Shown here: one piece after another, positions 16,640-25,758 of the stretch | Layout: every line of letters starts with the position of its first letter | Numbering within the stretch: position 1 is the first letter of the stretch | DNA from: Oscillospiraceae bacterium | GTDB taxonomy: Bacteria; Bacillota; Clostridia; Oscillospirales; Acutalibacteraceae | DNA length: 33,223 nucleotides | Direction of reading: 5' to 3' | NCBI GenBank assembly: GCA_031267965.1 | Contig: JAIRYC010000099.1 | Coordinates: forward strand, 1-33,223 | The notes under the pieces: model-generated | Seen by the model: only the letters and a program-made list of their open reading frames with translations | Database searches by the model: none | What the model was told of the DNA's origin: nothing | Program-made: the position numbers and the translations under genes

Positions 16640-18376
16640 ATGATTAAAACCAAGATAATATGCACTTTGGGTCCTGCCGTGGATAATCGCGAGGCTATGC
16701 GCGCCTTGCTGGAAGGCGGTATGGACGTTGCCCGTATGAACTTTTCTCACGGGACGCACGAGGAGCAGTTGGCGCGGTTGAATATGCTGCGCGCGGTTTG
16801 TGCTGAGATAGGCACGCATATTCCCGTGTTGATGGACACAAAAGGTCCGGAAATCCGGCTGGGCGTTTTTCCCGGTGGCGAGGTTGATCTTCAAGAAGGG
16901 CAGAGCTATATTTTAACCACAGAGGAGATTGACTGCGACGATAAACAGGCGCACGTGAGCTATGAGGGTTTGCCGAATGACGTAAAGCCGGGCAGCACAA
17001 TCCTTTTGGATGACGGCTTGGTGGAGTTGGAGGTTGTCCGCGTGAGCGGACGTAAAATCCACTGCGTGACCAAAAATGAGGGAGTTGTCGATACGCGCAA
17101 GGGCGTGAATGTGCCGGGCGTTTCACTTTCTATTCCCGCCATGACGGAGCAGGATAAAGAGGATATCCGCTTTGCGGTGGAGAATGACTATGACTTTATT
17201 GCGGTATCCTTTGTGCGCAAAAAAGAGGATATCACCGAAATTCGCCGCGAGCTGGAAGATATGGGAGGTCAGGATATCCGCCTGATTGCTAAGATAGAAA
17301 ACCGCGAGGGCGTCGCGAATCTGGATGAGATTATCCGCGTGTCCGACGGTATCATGGTGGCGCGCGGTGATTTGGGCGTCGAGATGCCGGTGGAACTGAT
17401 CCCAGTGGCGCAAAAGGACATGATCCTGCGTTGCTACCGTGCCAGCAAGCCGGTTATTACCGCCACCCAAATGCTGGATTCTATGATACGCAATCCGCGC
17501 CCGACCCGTGCCGAGGTTACGGACGTTGCCAACGCCATTTTTGACGGGACAAGCGCTATTATGCTCAGCGGAGAAACTGCGGCGGGCAAATACCCGATTG
17601 AGGCGCTGCAAACCATGAAGCGCATTGCCGAATCCAGCGAAAACAGCGTGGATTATTGGGATAACTTTCTGCGCAATGAGGTGCGCGCGGAGTCGGGCAT
17701 AACCCATGCCATCAGCCATGCTACCTGCACAACCGCCATGGACCTGAACGCTGCGGCCATCGTTGCGGTAACGACCAGCGGCAGCACCGCACGGCGCATT
17801 TCGGGCTTCCGCCCCAAGTGTCCGATTATCGCGGCGACCACGAGCGAGAAAGCGCAGCGGCAGTTACGGCTCTCGTGGGGCGTTTATCCAGTGTTGGCAA
17901 ACGTCGTCAACTCAACGGACGAACTGTTTTCTACCGCCGTTGACTGCGCCGTGGGTACAGGGCTTGTGCAAAACGGAGATGTAATCGTGGTTACCGCAGG
18001 TGTGCCGCTGGGTATTTCCGGCACCACAAACATGCTCAAGGTTCACCTGATTGGCGATGTGCTCTGCAAGGGCAAGGGTATTGGCACGCGCAGTGTAATG
18101 GGCGCGGTCTGCCGCGTGATTGATAAGCGCGGTGCAGAAGCTTTTGGCCGTGGCGACATCATTGTTGCTGAGGAAATAAACGATACGCTTCTGCCGCTGA
18201 TTCCGCTTGCCGGCGGACTTGTGCTTGAGGGCGCGGACCGCGATGGTCAGGCAGAAACGCTTGCCAAGGCGTTGGAACTGCCCGTTATCATCGAAGCGGA
18301 GGGTGCGATTCAACAGCTCAAATCCGGAACGATGGTTACAGTTGACGCGGCAAAAGGCGCGGTGCGGGTGCACTAA
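16640..18376 (+). CDS. pyk: Pyruvate kinase with C-terminal PEP-utiliser-like domain
   Basis: 578 residues. It converts phosphoenolpyruvate and ADP to pyruvate and ATP, the last step of glycolysis. The frame is open upstream, but the family start is MIKTKIICTLGPA at ATG 16640, with GGAG about 8 nt before it. Visible motifs: RMNFSHG, the catalytic Lys218 in IAKIENREG, metal ligands in VARGDLGVEMP and the signature KPVITATQMLDSM. From about residue 477 (GTRSVMGAVCRVI) an extra swivelling domain like that of PEP-utilising enzymes is present, as in Bacillus and many Clostridia, which explains the length against about 470 for the E. coli type. Confidence 0.97.
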   Translation: MIKTKIICTLGPAVDNREAMRALLEGGMDVARMNFSHGTHEEQLARLNMLRAVCAEIGTHIPVLMDTKGPEIRLGVFPGGEVDLQEGQSYILTTEEIDCDDKQAHVSYEGLPNDVKPGSTILLDDGLVELEVVRVSGRKIHCVTKNEGVVDTRKGVNVPGVSLSIPAMTEQDKEDIRFAVENDYDFIAVSFVRKKEDITEIRRELEDMGGQDIRLIAKIENREGVANLDEIIRVSDGIMVARGDLGVEMPVELIPVAQKDMILRCYRASKPVITATQMLDSMIRNPRPTRAEVTDVANAIFDGTSAIMLSGETAAGKYPIEALQTMKRIAESSENSVDYWDNFLRNEVRAESGITHAISHATCTTAMDLNAAAIVAVTTSGSTARRISGFRPKCPIIAATTSEKAQRQLRLSWGVYPVLANVVNSTDELFSTAVDCAVGTGLVQNGDVIVVTAGVPLGISGTTNMLKVHLIGDVLCKGKGIGTRSVMGAVCRVIDKRGAEAFGRGDIIVAEEINDTLLPLIPLAGGLVLEGADRDGQAETLAKALELPVIIEAEGAIQQLKSGTMVTVDAAKGAVRVH

Positions 18377-18390
18377 GCAATTCACAAATT

Positions 18391-19677
18391 ATGAATGAAA
18401 GTCAAGCAATCGAATATTTGCATAGTCTTTGCGCCTTTGGCATGCGTCCGGGCTTGGAACGTATGCGTGCACTTTGTGCTCTGCTTGGTCATCCTCAAGA
18501 GAAACTCCGCTTTGTGCACATTGCCGGGACAAACGGCAAGGGCAGCACCTGCGTCATGCTGGAGAGCATACTGCGTGCGGCGGGATACAGGACCGGGCTG
18601 TTCATCTCGCCATATGTGTATGATTTTTGCGAGCGCATCCAGATCAATGGCGCGCCCGTTGCGGGCGAGACGCTTGCCGCCGCTGTTTCCCGTGTGCGCG
18701 GAGCAATCTCGCAAATGGAACCGGAGTTATTGCCCGTTACCGAGTTTGAAGCGCTCACAGCAACCGCGTTCCTCATCTATGCACAAGCGGGCTGCGACAT
18801 TGTTGTGCTGGAAACCGGGCTTGGCGGGCGGCTGGATTCTACGAATATGATCCCGACGCCGCTCGTTAGTGTGATAACCAGCATCTCGTTTGACCACACG
18901 GCCATTTTGGGTGAGAGCTTGGTGCAGATTGCCCGCGAAAAGTGCGGAATCTTTAAGGGCGGTGCGGCGGTCGTTTATCCGGAGCAAGCACCGGAAGCGT
19001 TGCGGACAATACACGAATGCGCCAAAAATACGAATACGCGGCTGTTTTTCCCGGATTTGGGAAGCATAAAGGACATGAAATCCTCGTGGTATGGTACAGA
19101 TTTTTTGTATCATCATGGTGGAACATATGCTTATCGGGTTCCTTTGCTGGGTGGGCATATGATCAAAAATGCAGCAGTGGTGCTGACAACCGTGGAGCGG
19201 CTGCGAGAATTGGGATTTCATATAACACACGCTAATGTCTTTTATGGTATGCGCACGGCCAAAATTCCCGCACGTATGGAAGTGCGCACCGTGGAAGATG
19301 TCGTTACGCTGACCGACGGAGGACACAATCCTGGCTGTGGTACGGCACTGGCAGAAGTGCTCCAAAAGCATTTTGCGGGTTGGCATATTGAGTCGGTTTG
19401 CGGCATGATGGCGGACAAGGACGCAGCGGGGTACCTTGCGGCAATTGCGGCCCATATCAACCGCATGACGGCGGTTACACTGCCGCCGCCAAGAGGGGAA
19501 TCCGCACAGACGCTTGCGCGGAAAGCCCGTTCTGTTGGCATCGACTGCGATTTTGAAGAAAGTCCGCAAAAAGCTTACCATGCGGCGCTCCAACGTCTGC
19601 GAGACAAGGAAAACGCAATGCTTTTGGTGTGCGGATCGTTTGTGCTGGCGGGAGAGGTTAGATTAGTCGCAGGCTAG
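18391..19677 (+). CDS. folC: Folylpolyglutamate synthase / dihydrofolate synthase
   Basis: 428 residues, the typical length. A Mur-ligase-like enzyme that adds glutamate to folates using ATP, and possibly to dihydropteroate. The P-loop GTNGKGST is at 46-53, followed by GLFISPYVYDFCERIQING (the omega-loop region), ETGLGGRLDSTN, the SFDHTAILG motif and the C-terminal TDGGHNP. It starts 14 bp after the pyk stop with only a weak ribosome binding site, so it is probably translated from the same message. No odd features. Confidence 0.95.
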   Translation: MNESQAIEYLHSLCAFGMRPGLERMRALCALLGHPQEKLRFVHIAGTNGKGSTCVMLESILRAAGYRTGLFISPYVYDFCERIQINGAPVAGETLAAAVSRVRGAISQMEPELLPVTEFEALTATAFLIYAQAGCDIVVLETGLGGRLDSTNMIPTPLVSVITSISFDHTAILGESLVQIAREKCGIFKGGAAVVYPEQAPEALRTIHECAKNTNTRLFFPDLGSIKDMKSSWYGTDFLYHHGGTYAYRVPLLGGHMIKNAAVVLTTVERLRELGFHITHANVFYGMRTAKIPARMEVRTVEDVVTLTDGGHNPGCGTALAEVLQKHFAGWHIESVCGMMADKDAAGYLAAIAAHINRMTAVTLPPPRGESAQTLARKARSVGIDCDFEESPQKAYHAALQRLRDKENAMLLVCGSFVLAGEVRLVAG

Positions 19678-19704
19678 AGATATAAATTGTAAGCGAGGTA
19701 TCAA

Positions 19705-20460
19705 ATGCCTGACCAATTTTCCCGTACACGTTTGCTCATCGGCGGCGATGGGCATGAAAAGCTGCAGTCGGCTCACGTAATCGTCTTTGGTATTGGTGGT
19801 GTGGGCGGCTATGCCGTTGAGGCTCTTGCCCGTGCAGGTGTGGGCGCGCTCTCGCTTGTGGACGACGACAAAATCTGCATGACAAATCTTAACCGCCAGC
19901 TGCATGCGCTGCGCACAACGGTGGGGCAATATAAAGTAGAGGTGGCTTGTGAGCGCATCCTGCAAATCAATCCGCATTGTGCCGTGACTGTACACAAAAC
20001 GTTCTTTCTGCCGGAAACCGAGCACGAATTTGATTTTGCGCAGTACGACTATGTGCTTGATGCAATTGATACCGTTTCGGGCAAAATTGTGCTGGTGCAA
20101 AAGGCTCAGGAGACAGGTACGCCCATTCTCTCTTGTATGGGAGCCGGTAACAAGCTGGACGCGTCCGCCTTCCGCGTTGCGGATATCTATGGAACCAGTG
20201 TGTGCCCATTGGCGCGTGTCATGCGGCGGGAGTTGAAAGCGCGCGGTGTGAAGGCTCTGCGTGTGGTATACTCGGTTGAACCGCCGCTGGAGCCATACAA
20301 GGATGAGACCTATTCGTGCCGAGGGAACTGCATTTGTCCGTCCGGTACGCAGCGTAACTGCGATATCCGGCGGCAGATTCCGGGCAGCATATCGTTTGTG
20401 CCTGCGGCGGCAGGCTTGGTCTGCGCGGGTGAAATTGTAAAGGGCCTGCTTGAAAAATAG
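19705..20460 (+). CDS. tcdA: tRNA threonylcarbamoyladenosine dehydratase (TcdA/YgdL family)
   Basis: 251 residues. An E1-like enzyme that uses ATP to cyclise t6A at position 37 of ANN-decoding tRNAs into ct6A. It has the adenylation fold with GIGGVGGYAVEALARAG near the N-terminus, VDDDKICMTNLNRQ and YVLDAIDTVSGK. The family-specific tail GTSVCPLARVMRRELKARG and SISFVPAAAGLVCAGEIVKGLL separates it from ThiF and MoeB, and no MoaD or ThiS partner lies nearby. It starts 27 bp after folC, with GCGAGG as a modest ribosome binding site. Confidence 0.93.
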   Translation: MPDQFSRTRLLIGGDGHEKLQSAHVIVFGIGGVGGYAVEALARAGVGALSLVDDDKICMTNLNRQLHALRTTVGQYKVEVACERILQINPHCAVTVHKTFFLPETEHEFDFAQYDYVLDAIDTVSGKIVLVQKAQETGTPILSCMGAGNKLDASAFRVADIYGTSVCPLARVMRRELKARGVKALRVVYSVEPPLEPYKDETYSCRGNCICPSGTQRNCDIRRQIPGSISFVPAAAGLVCAGEIVKGLLEK

Positions 20461-20480
20461 CTTTCGCGCATAAAATATGC

Positions 20481-20509
20481 TTGCCATTGGCGCAAAAATG
20501 TGCTAAACT
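20481..20509 (+). promoter_or_regulatory. Promoter before the 27-residue peptide and the phosphodiesterase
   Basis: TTGCCA (20481-20486), 17 bp, TAAACT (20504-20509), with a TGC extension. It is weaker than the other promoters of the window. It would serve 20541-20624 and the following envelope genes. Confidence 0.6.
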
Positions 20510-20540
20510 CTACGCATTATAATTTTGAGTGAGGTTTGCC

Positions 20541-20624
20541 GTGAAAAAAGCGCTTAAAATTATCGGCATTGTTGCCGCAATTATTTTTGTTCTGCTAACC
20601 ATCGTCGTCGTCAGGGGTTGGTAA
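20541..20624 (+). CDS. Candidate 27-residue single-pass membrane peptide
   Basis: GTG start with GAGG 6 nt upstream. The peptide is MKKALKIIGIVAAIIFVLL plus TIVVVRGW: two or three basic residues, one uninterrupted hydrophobic helix, and a short RGW tail. It stops 20 bp before the phosphodiesterase gene and is preceded by a plausible promoter. No family recognised. Position suggests a small membrane partner or leader peptide of the downstream gene. Confidence 0.5.
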   Translation: MKKALKIIGIVAAIIFVLLTIVVVRGW

Positions 20625-20644
20625 TTTCATGATTGGAGATTGAT

Positions 20645-21727
20645 ATGGCAGAGACAAAGCATCCGATTATCACATGCATTTTGCTTATACTGTTGGTGGC
20701 GACTGTTGTTGCCGCGAGTTTTTTGGTATGGTTTTTGCGCAACGAAAATCACCGTGAACAAAGCGCTGTCACTGCAAATGACTATAGCCGTGTGTTGCAG
20801 CAAAACATCACCGGCAGCCCGCGTGTGGTTGACATCGCCATGCTGTGCGCCCATGATGCGTTCAGCAACGAAATTACATCTAAAAGCGCACTGGATCCAA
20901 GTAATGACAATAAAATCTTGGAAAATCCAGTAGTCAGAGCGCTGGGCGGCGGAATTTTCGCGCGGCAGTCTAAAACGCAAAAAAGCAACGCTTATGACCT
21001 TGCGCGGCATGGTGTACGTTATTTTGATGTGCGCGTCTGTTGGGACGGTACACAGTGGCAGAACATGCACTCCTTTATCTCGGCGCCGTTTGAGAAAAAT
21101 TTGCGTCATCTTTTGCGTTTCCTGCAAGAGAACCCCGGCGAATTGCTTGTGGCGGATATTCAGCATCATAACACCGGCGGCCGCACAAGCCGGGACTTAC
21201 TGGACTTTATTGGCACAATCAAAGAGAACGGCATGTCGCTTTGGGATTATGTCCGCTTTGACCCGTATACGGTGCCTTTGGGAGCGCTTAACTGGCAGAA
21301 GGCTACTCAAGGTGGCGCCGGCGTTGTGGTTCTTATCAAAACGCCGCAAACGCCCGGCTGCAAATACTACGAATATACAGACCGCACTGTCCGCGCGGTT
21401 TGGCACCACAAGCCGGATATTGATTCCGTGATTTTAGGCATTGAGGATGAGTACGCGTACCTTACGCAAAATTTTGCGCGGTATAAGGACGCTTTCCGTA
21501 ACAACCAGGCGCAAACCACGCCGCCGCTTGATTTAGGCGCTATCCCTTACTGGAGCCTTTTGCGTGAGGCAGAAACGAGCAACAATGTGGTGCTGGCTCA
21601 CCCGGATTTTGATAAGTGGTTGCAGGTTATGCCCGTTGTTTGGCTTAACAATAGCGACACGATGACGGATGGCTTTAACGACCGCATCATGGAACGCCTT
21701 AACGCATTTAATAGAAGGCTGCAGTAA
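20645..21727 (+). CDS. Membrane-anchored PI-PLC-like phosphodiesterase
   Basis: 360 residues. An N-terminal membrane anchor (about residues 10-32) followed by an extracellular phosphatidylinositol-specific phospholipase C X-domain-like TIM barrel. The two catalytic histidines of bacterial PI-PLC are matched by His70 in AHDAF and His142 in QNMHSF, and the substrate-pocket stretch GVRYFDVRV is present. ATG 20645 is chosen for GGAG (20634-20637) 7 nt upstream. The substrate is unknown: the family includes cleavage of phosphatidylinositol and of glycolipid-linked head groups. It overlaps nothing, and the GH13 gene begins 1 bp after its stop, so the two are tightly coupled. Confidence 0.82.
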   Translation: MAETKHPIITCILLILLVATVVAASFLVWFLRNENHREQSAVTANDYSRVLQQNITGSPRVVDIAMLCAHDAFSNEITSKSALDPSNDNKILENPVVRALGGGIFARQSKTQKSNAYDLARHGVRYFDVRVCWDGTQWQNMHSFISAPFEKNLRHLLRFLQENPGELLVADIQHHNTGGRTSRDLLDFIGTIKENGMSLWDYVRFDPYTVPLGALNWQKATQGGAGVVVLIKTPQTPGCKYYEYTDRTVRAVWHHKPDIDSVILGIEDEYAYLTQNFARYKDAFRNNQAQTTPPLDLGAIPYWSLLREAETSNNVVLAHPDFDKWLQVMPVVWLNNSDTMTDGFNDRIMERLNAFNRRLQ

Positions 21728-21728
21728 G

Positions 21729-23486
21729 ATGAACCACATCCCTTACCAATCCCGCCAAGGATACCATAAAGAGCCGTTTGGCGCTGTGCAGGCCGGCACA
21801 GCGCTTGTGCTCCGTATTGTAGTCCCGCGTGAGTGGGGCTGCAGTGGGGTACAGTTGATGGTTGGCACAGACAGTAAGGTGCCAACCGCGTACCCAATGG
21901 TGTGGGAGCGCATGGAGGGCGCAAATGAAGAGTGGTGGCGCGTATCTTTGCAGATTGATGCTCCGGGGCTTTATTGGTACCGCTTCTCCTGCAGTTTGGC
22001 GCAAGGCGTGTGGTCAATCGGTGCAGGGGAGGGGGGGCTTGGCGTTTGGGGGAGCAAAACCGGCTTTCCGCTCACGGTTTACTGTGAGAACTACGCTGCC
22101 CCAAATTGGCTGAAAGGCGGGGTGCTGTACCAGATTTTCCCGGATCGGTTTTATGGCAGCGGCAAGCCGAAATCGGGCGTACCGGACGACCGCATTTTGC
22201 GTGTGGATTGGGGCGGTGAACCCTTGGCCGAGCCAATCCGCAAGCCAAACCGGCCGGAGTCATACGACTTCTTTGGCGGGGATTTGGCCGGCATTACGCA
22301 AAAATTGCCCTATCTCCGGTCACTTGGCGTGACTTGCCTATACTTGAACCCCATTTTTGAAGCAAACAGCAATCACCGTTATGATACGGCCGATTACACA
22401 AAAATCGACCCGCTTTTGGGAACCAAGGATGATTTTTGCGCACTGTGCCGAACAGCAAAGGAGCACGACATTGCGGTCGTTTTGGACGGCGTATTTAGCC
22501 ACACCGGCGCGGATAGCGTCTACTTCAACCGCTCCGGGCGTTATGGTGTGGGTGGCGCGTATCGGGACGGCGAAAGCCCCTGCCGGGCATGGTATAAATT
22601 CGATGAATATCCGCACAAATACCGCTCCTGGTGGGGGGTGGATATTCTGCCGGAGCTGCAGGAAGACGATCCGGGATACCTGAGTTTTGTTGCCGGTGAG
22701 GAGGGCATTGCGCGGCGCTGGTTGCGTGCGGGCGCAAGCGGCTGGCGGCTGGATGTTGCCGACGAGCTGCCTGATTGCTTCCTTGACGCGTTTGCTGCGG
22801 CGGTCAAGGCGGAGAAGCCTGACAGCTACGTGCTCGGTGAAGTATGGGAGGACGCGAGCGATAAAATCAGTTACGGCGAGCGGCGGCGCTATTTGCAGGG
22901 CAGGCAGTTAGACAGCGTGATGAACTATCCGCTTGCGGATGCGATACTCGGCTTTGTGCAAGGCGGAGATGCACGCATTCTTGCCGAAACAATAGAAACC
23001 TTGCAGGAGCACTATCCGCCGCGCGCTCTGCATTTTGCCATGAACCATATCGGCACACACGACACAATACGCGCCCTAACCCTGCTGGGCAGTGCGCAGC
23101 TCGTTGGGCGCAAAGCGGTGCCGCTTACGCCGGAGCAAAAGCAAACAGCCATTGCCCGGCTCAAAATTGCCGCGGTTCTGCAATATACTATGCCGGGCGT
23201 CCCATGCGTTTATTACGGTGATGAAGCCGGCTTGGAGGGTGGGTGCGACCCATATAACCGTGCATGTTTCCCGTGGGGGAATGAGGATGCCGAAATTCAG
23301 GCACACTACCAAATACTGGGCAAACTGCGCCGGGAGCATGGGCTTTTTGCAAATGCGCCTTGCCGCATACTCCATGCGAACGGCTCTGTTATTTCGTTTG
23401 AACGTGTCGGCACAGATGAAACCCTGTGCGTTACCATTAAAGCAGGAGAAGCTCCCGGCTTCGAAATATCATTTGCCGCACAATAA
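21729..23486 (+). CDS. GH13 alpha-glycosidase (neopullulanase / cyclomaltodextrinase-like)
   Basis: 585 residues. An N-terminal beta-sandwich domain (about 1-125) precedes the catalytic barrel that begins at WLKGGVLYQIFPDRF. GH13 conserved regions: VVLDGVFSHTG (region I), GWRLDVADE with nucleophile Asp342 (II), VLGEVWED with acid/base Glu371 (III), and NHIGTHDT with transition-state Asp445 (IV). There is no signal peptide, so it should act in the cytoplasm on short maltodextrins. ATG 21729 directly follows the phosphodiesterase stop. The upstream in-frame extension overlaps that gene and is rejected. Exact specificity within GH13 cannot be decided by eye. Confidence 0.92.
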   Translation: MNHIPYQSRQGYHKEPFGAVQAGTALVLRIVVPREWGCSGVQLMVGTDSKVPTAYPMVWERMEGANEEWWRVSLQIDAPGLYWYRFSCSLAQGVWSIGAGEGGLGVWGSKTGFPLTVYCENYAAPNWLKGGVLYQIFPDRFYGSGKPKSGVPDDRILRVDWGGEPLAEPIRKPNRPESYDFFGGDLAGITQKLPYLRSLGVTCLYLNPIFEANSNHRYDTADYTKIDPLLGTKDDFCALCRTAKEHDIAVVLDGVFSHTGADSVYFNRSGRYGVGGAYRDGESPCRAWYKFDEYPHKYRSWWGVDILPELQEDDPGYLSFVAGEEGIARRWLRAGASGWRLDVADELPDCFLDAFAAAVKAEKPDSYVLGEVWEDASDKISYGERRRYLQGRQLDSVMNYPLADAILGFVQGGDARILAETIETLQEHYPPRALHFAMNHIGTHDTIRALTLLGSAQLVGRKAVPLTPEQKQTAIARLKIAAVLQYTMPGVPCVYYGDEAGLEGGCDPYNRACFPWGNEDAEIQAHYQILGKLRREHGLFANAPCRILHANGSVISFERVGTDETLCVTIKAGEAPGFEISFAAQ

Positions 23487-23527
23487 GTCGTGTATCTTAA
23501 AATAAACTCGCAAAGGGTGTGACGACT

Positions 23528-24334
23528 ATGAAGGACCCAAATAAAACTCGTCAAGAATATCGCACAGCTCGTCAGGAATCAATCCGGCGCACTTTGCGTA
23601 CGGTAATGGCATTCGTGGTGTTTATTGGGCTTGTTGCGGGCATAGCGGTATTTTATTATTGGCGGCACACTGGCCCAAAAATTCCAGAGAATACAAGCGC
23701 TTCTGAGAGCACTACGCCCTCGCCTGAGGCGCAAAAGTTGGGCAGCGCAGTGTTTTTTGTGTACTTGAAAAGTGAGCAGTCTGATGCGCGCGCGGCGGCG
23801 CTTGTGCGTGTTGATGCGGATACGCTTGCGGCGGAGGTCCGTGTTCTGAGCCAAGAGCAGGTTGATACACTCGCAAAGAATGGCGGGGTTTCTTCACCCG
23901 CGCAGTGCGGGAACAGTTTGCAAAGTGAGCTTGGCGTCAAAGCTGACCGCTCCGTTTTGGTGAGCGAAAGGGCGTTCAAGGAAATCGTCAACACGCTTGG
24001 CGGACTTGAAGTCACGATGCCTGAGCAGATGGAATTTATATGGGACGGCACAAAGCGCACCCTGCTCAAGGGCAAAAATCTTCTGCGCGGAGAAAACTTA
24101 TTGCGTTTCCTGCAATGGTCCACACAACAAGGGGATAAGAAAACACAGGGTGATATACTCTGTGGGCTGCTGGCACTGGGGCTAAGCGAGCGGAGCCATG
24201 CTAAGGGCGAGATCTTGTTCACGTCGCTGATCAACTCGGTACAGAGTGATATTTCGGCAATGGATTATATCAACGCGGCGGCAGCGCTGGACGCCATTGC
24301 CACTCAAGGGATTACACCAAAGGTTGTTGAGTAA
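23528..24334 (+). CDS. Membrane-anchored protein with degenerate LCP-like domain
   Basis: 268 residues: a basic cytoplasmic N-terminus, one membrane helix (about 26-48), a Thr/Ser/Pro-rich linker, then an extracellular domain. The part VSERAFKEIVNTLGGLEVTMPE, LLKGKNLLRGENLLRFLQW resembles the second half of LytR-CpsA-Psr ligases, which attach polymers to peptidoglycan. The usual first half is shortened, and the conserved Arg/Asp set that holds the polyprenyl diphosphate (the R.R and DxxRxxRQ region) reads QWSTQQGDKKTQGD. Catalysis is therefore doubtful, and a binding or regulatory role is more likely. ATG 23528 has AAAGGG 10 nt upstream. Confidence 0.6.
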   Translation: MKDPNKTRQEYRTARQESIRRTLRTVMAFVVFIGLVAGIAVFYYWRHTGPKIPENTSASESTTPSPEAQKLGSAVFFVYLKSEQSDARAAALVRVDADTLAAEVRVLSQEQVDTLAKNGGVSSPAQCGNSLQSELGVKADRSVLVSERAFKEIVNTLGGLEVTMPEQMEFIWDGTKRTLLKGKNLLRGENLLRFLQWSTQQGDKKTQGDILCGLLALGLSERSHAKGEILFTSLINSVQSDISAMDYINAAAALDAIATQGITPKVVE

Positions 24335-24345
24335 AAGGAACTGAC

Positions 24346-25581
24346 ATGCAAAAAACAAAGCGTATAACCGCATTGATATTATTGGTGGGCATGCTTGCCG
24401 CATTCACTGCGTGTTCGCAAATTGATGGCGCTGTAGACTGGTTCCAAAGTATACGGGAGCAAATTCTGTCCCTTATGCCGCAAAGCGTGGATTGGGATAC
24501 TCTGCCGAGTGAGCCTGTGCCAAACAGCGCTGAATCCATCAACAAAGATGTTCAAGTGCCGCCAAGCAGGCATTATTATGCACGTCTTACGGCGCGTCAG
24601 CAGCACGCATATATTGCTTTATTGCGGCAAATGCCGGATTTTCCCAAGCGCATTGAAATTCCGCCGATGAATGGCGATTCTCTTGCTGCTGTGGTGGAGG
24701 CATACAGCTACGATAACCCCGCACAATTTAATTTGGGCGAGAGCTACACCCTGATTACACAGGGGGCAAAGAGCTACTTTCAGCCGGAATATCGCTTCGA
24801 TAAGGAAAATTATGCCATATCGCAGCAAAAAATGCAGCGCGAGATTGAAAAGGCTGTCAAGACGATGCCGGCAAATGGCAGTGATTATGAAAAAGAGCTT
24901 ACTGTGCATAATTTTTTGGTGAACCGGATTGTTTATCAAAACCATGCGCTTGCCTATGAGGCCACAGCTTATGGGGCTTTGGTGCTTGGCAAGGCGGCAT
25001 GCGAGGGTTACTCGCGCGCGGCAAAGCTGCTGCTGGAGGCGCTTGGTGTGGAAACGGTACTCACCACGGGTAACGCGACCAACAACGCCGGCAAAACAGA
25101 GGCGCATATGTGGAACACAGTCAAGGTGGATGGTGCATGGTATCAGTTGGATGTGACTTGGGATGATCCCGGTGAAACGAACAATGACGGCTGGCGGTAT
25201 GATTATTTTAATGTAACGGACAAAGAAATAAGCGGCACACACAAGCTGAACGGCTTCATTCCCTGCACAAGCACAAAAGCCAATTACTTCCGCAAGGAGG
25301 GGCTGTATTTTGAAAACTACAATGCCGCTGCCAAGAGCGCGATATCTGCAGCGCTGGGCCGTAATGTTAAGATTGGGGTTTATCAGCTGGACTTGCGCTT
25401 TGCCGGCAGCGCTGTCCTTGCCGAAGCGCAGGAAAAGCTGACCAACTCAAATAATGGTGAGATATACCGCATGCTAAAAACCGCTTCAATTAACGCAAAA
25501 GAGCCAATAGTTACTAACGAGATACGCTATTATGTCAACGAGGAATTAAATACAATCCGCTTTTTGGTAGGGTTGGCATGA
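24346..25581 (+). CDS. Lipoprotein with transglutaminase-like domain
   Basis: 411 residues. The signal ends with a lipobox (AAFTAC; Cys23 would be lipidated), so the protein is anchored outside the membrane. A transglutaminase-like core follows with the Cys-His-Asp triad in place: Cys219 (ACEGYSRA), His254 (EAHMWNTV), Asp269 (LDVTWDDP). Such bacterial domains act as proteases, amidases or cross-linkers of surface proteins, and the substrate is unknown. AGGAA precedes the ATG, and the gene begins 11 bp after the LCP-like gene, so they are probably co-expressed. 25582-25688 behind it holds no clear gene or terminator. Confidence 0.88.
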   Translation: MQKTKRITALILLVGMLAAFTACSQIDGAVDWFQSIREQILSLMPQSVDWDTLPSEPVPNSAESINKDVQVPPSRHYYARLTARQQHAYIALLRQMPDFPKRIEIPPMNGDSLAAVVEAYSYDNPAQFNLGESYTLITQGAKSYFQPEYRFDKENYAISQQKMQREIEKAVKTMPANGSDYEKELTVHNFLVNRIVYQNHALAYEATAYGALVLGKAACEGYSRAAKLLLEALGVETVLTTGNATNNAGKTEAHMWNTVKVDGAWYQLDVTWDDPGETNNDGWRYDYFNVTDKEISGTHKLNGFIPCTSTKANYFRKEGLYFENYNAAAKSAISAALGRNVKIGVYQLDLRFAGSAVLAEAQEKLTNSNNGEIYRMLKTASINAKEPIVTNEIRYYVNEELNTIRFLVGLA

Positions 25582-25688
25582 AAAATAAAATGAAGAAAGG
25601 ATGCGGGGAAAAGCGCAAAATTTTAATAACTTTTCGTGCGCGGACTCTCTCTCATGGTGCATAAAAGGATATAATAAGCTTTGGCGGC

Positions 25689-25718
25689 TTGACATCAGCC
25701 TTGCCGTTGCGGTATACT
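25689..25718 (+). promoter_or_regulatory. Promoter of the cohesin-like surface protein gene
   Basis: Perfect TTGACA (25689-25694), 18 bp, TATACT (25713-25718). Unlike the other promoters here it lacks the TGC extension. GAGGAGAG stands shortly before the TTG start at 25759. Confidence 0.8.
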
Positions 25719-25758
25719 ACATACTGTATCTTTGTATAGTTAAGAGGAGAGATTCGTT

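Noticed and set aside
18727-19593. Minus-strand open frame (288 codons) across folC
   Set aside because: Antisense shadow. folC shows all family motifs on the plus strand, and this frame has no ribosome binding site or domain.
25582-25688. Short Lys-rich frame and hairpin behind the transglutaminase lipoprotein
   Set aside because: The frame has no convincing ribosome binding site, and the inverted repeat is weak and without a clear U-tract.
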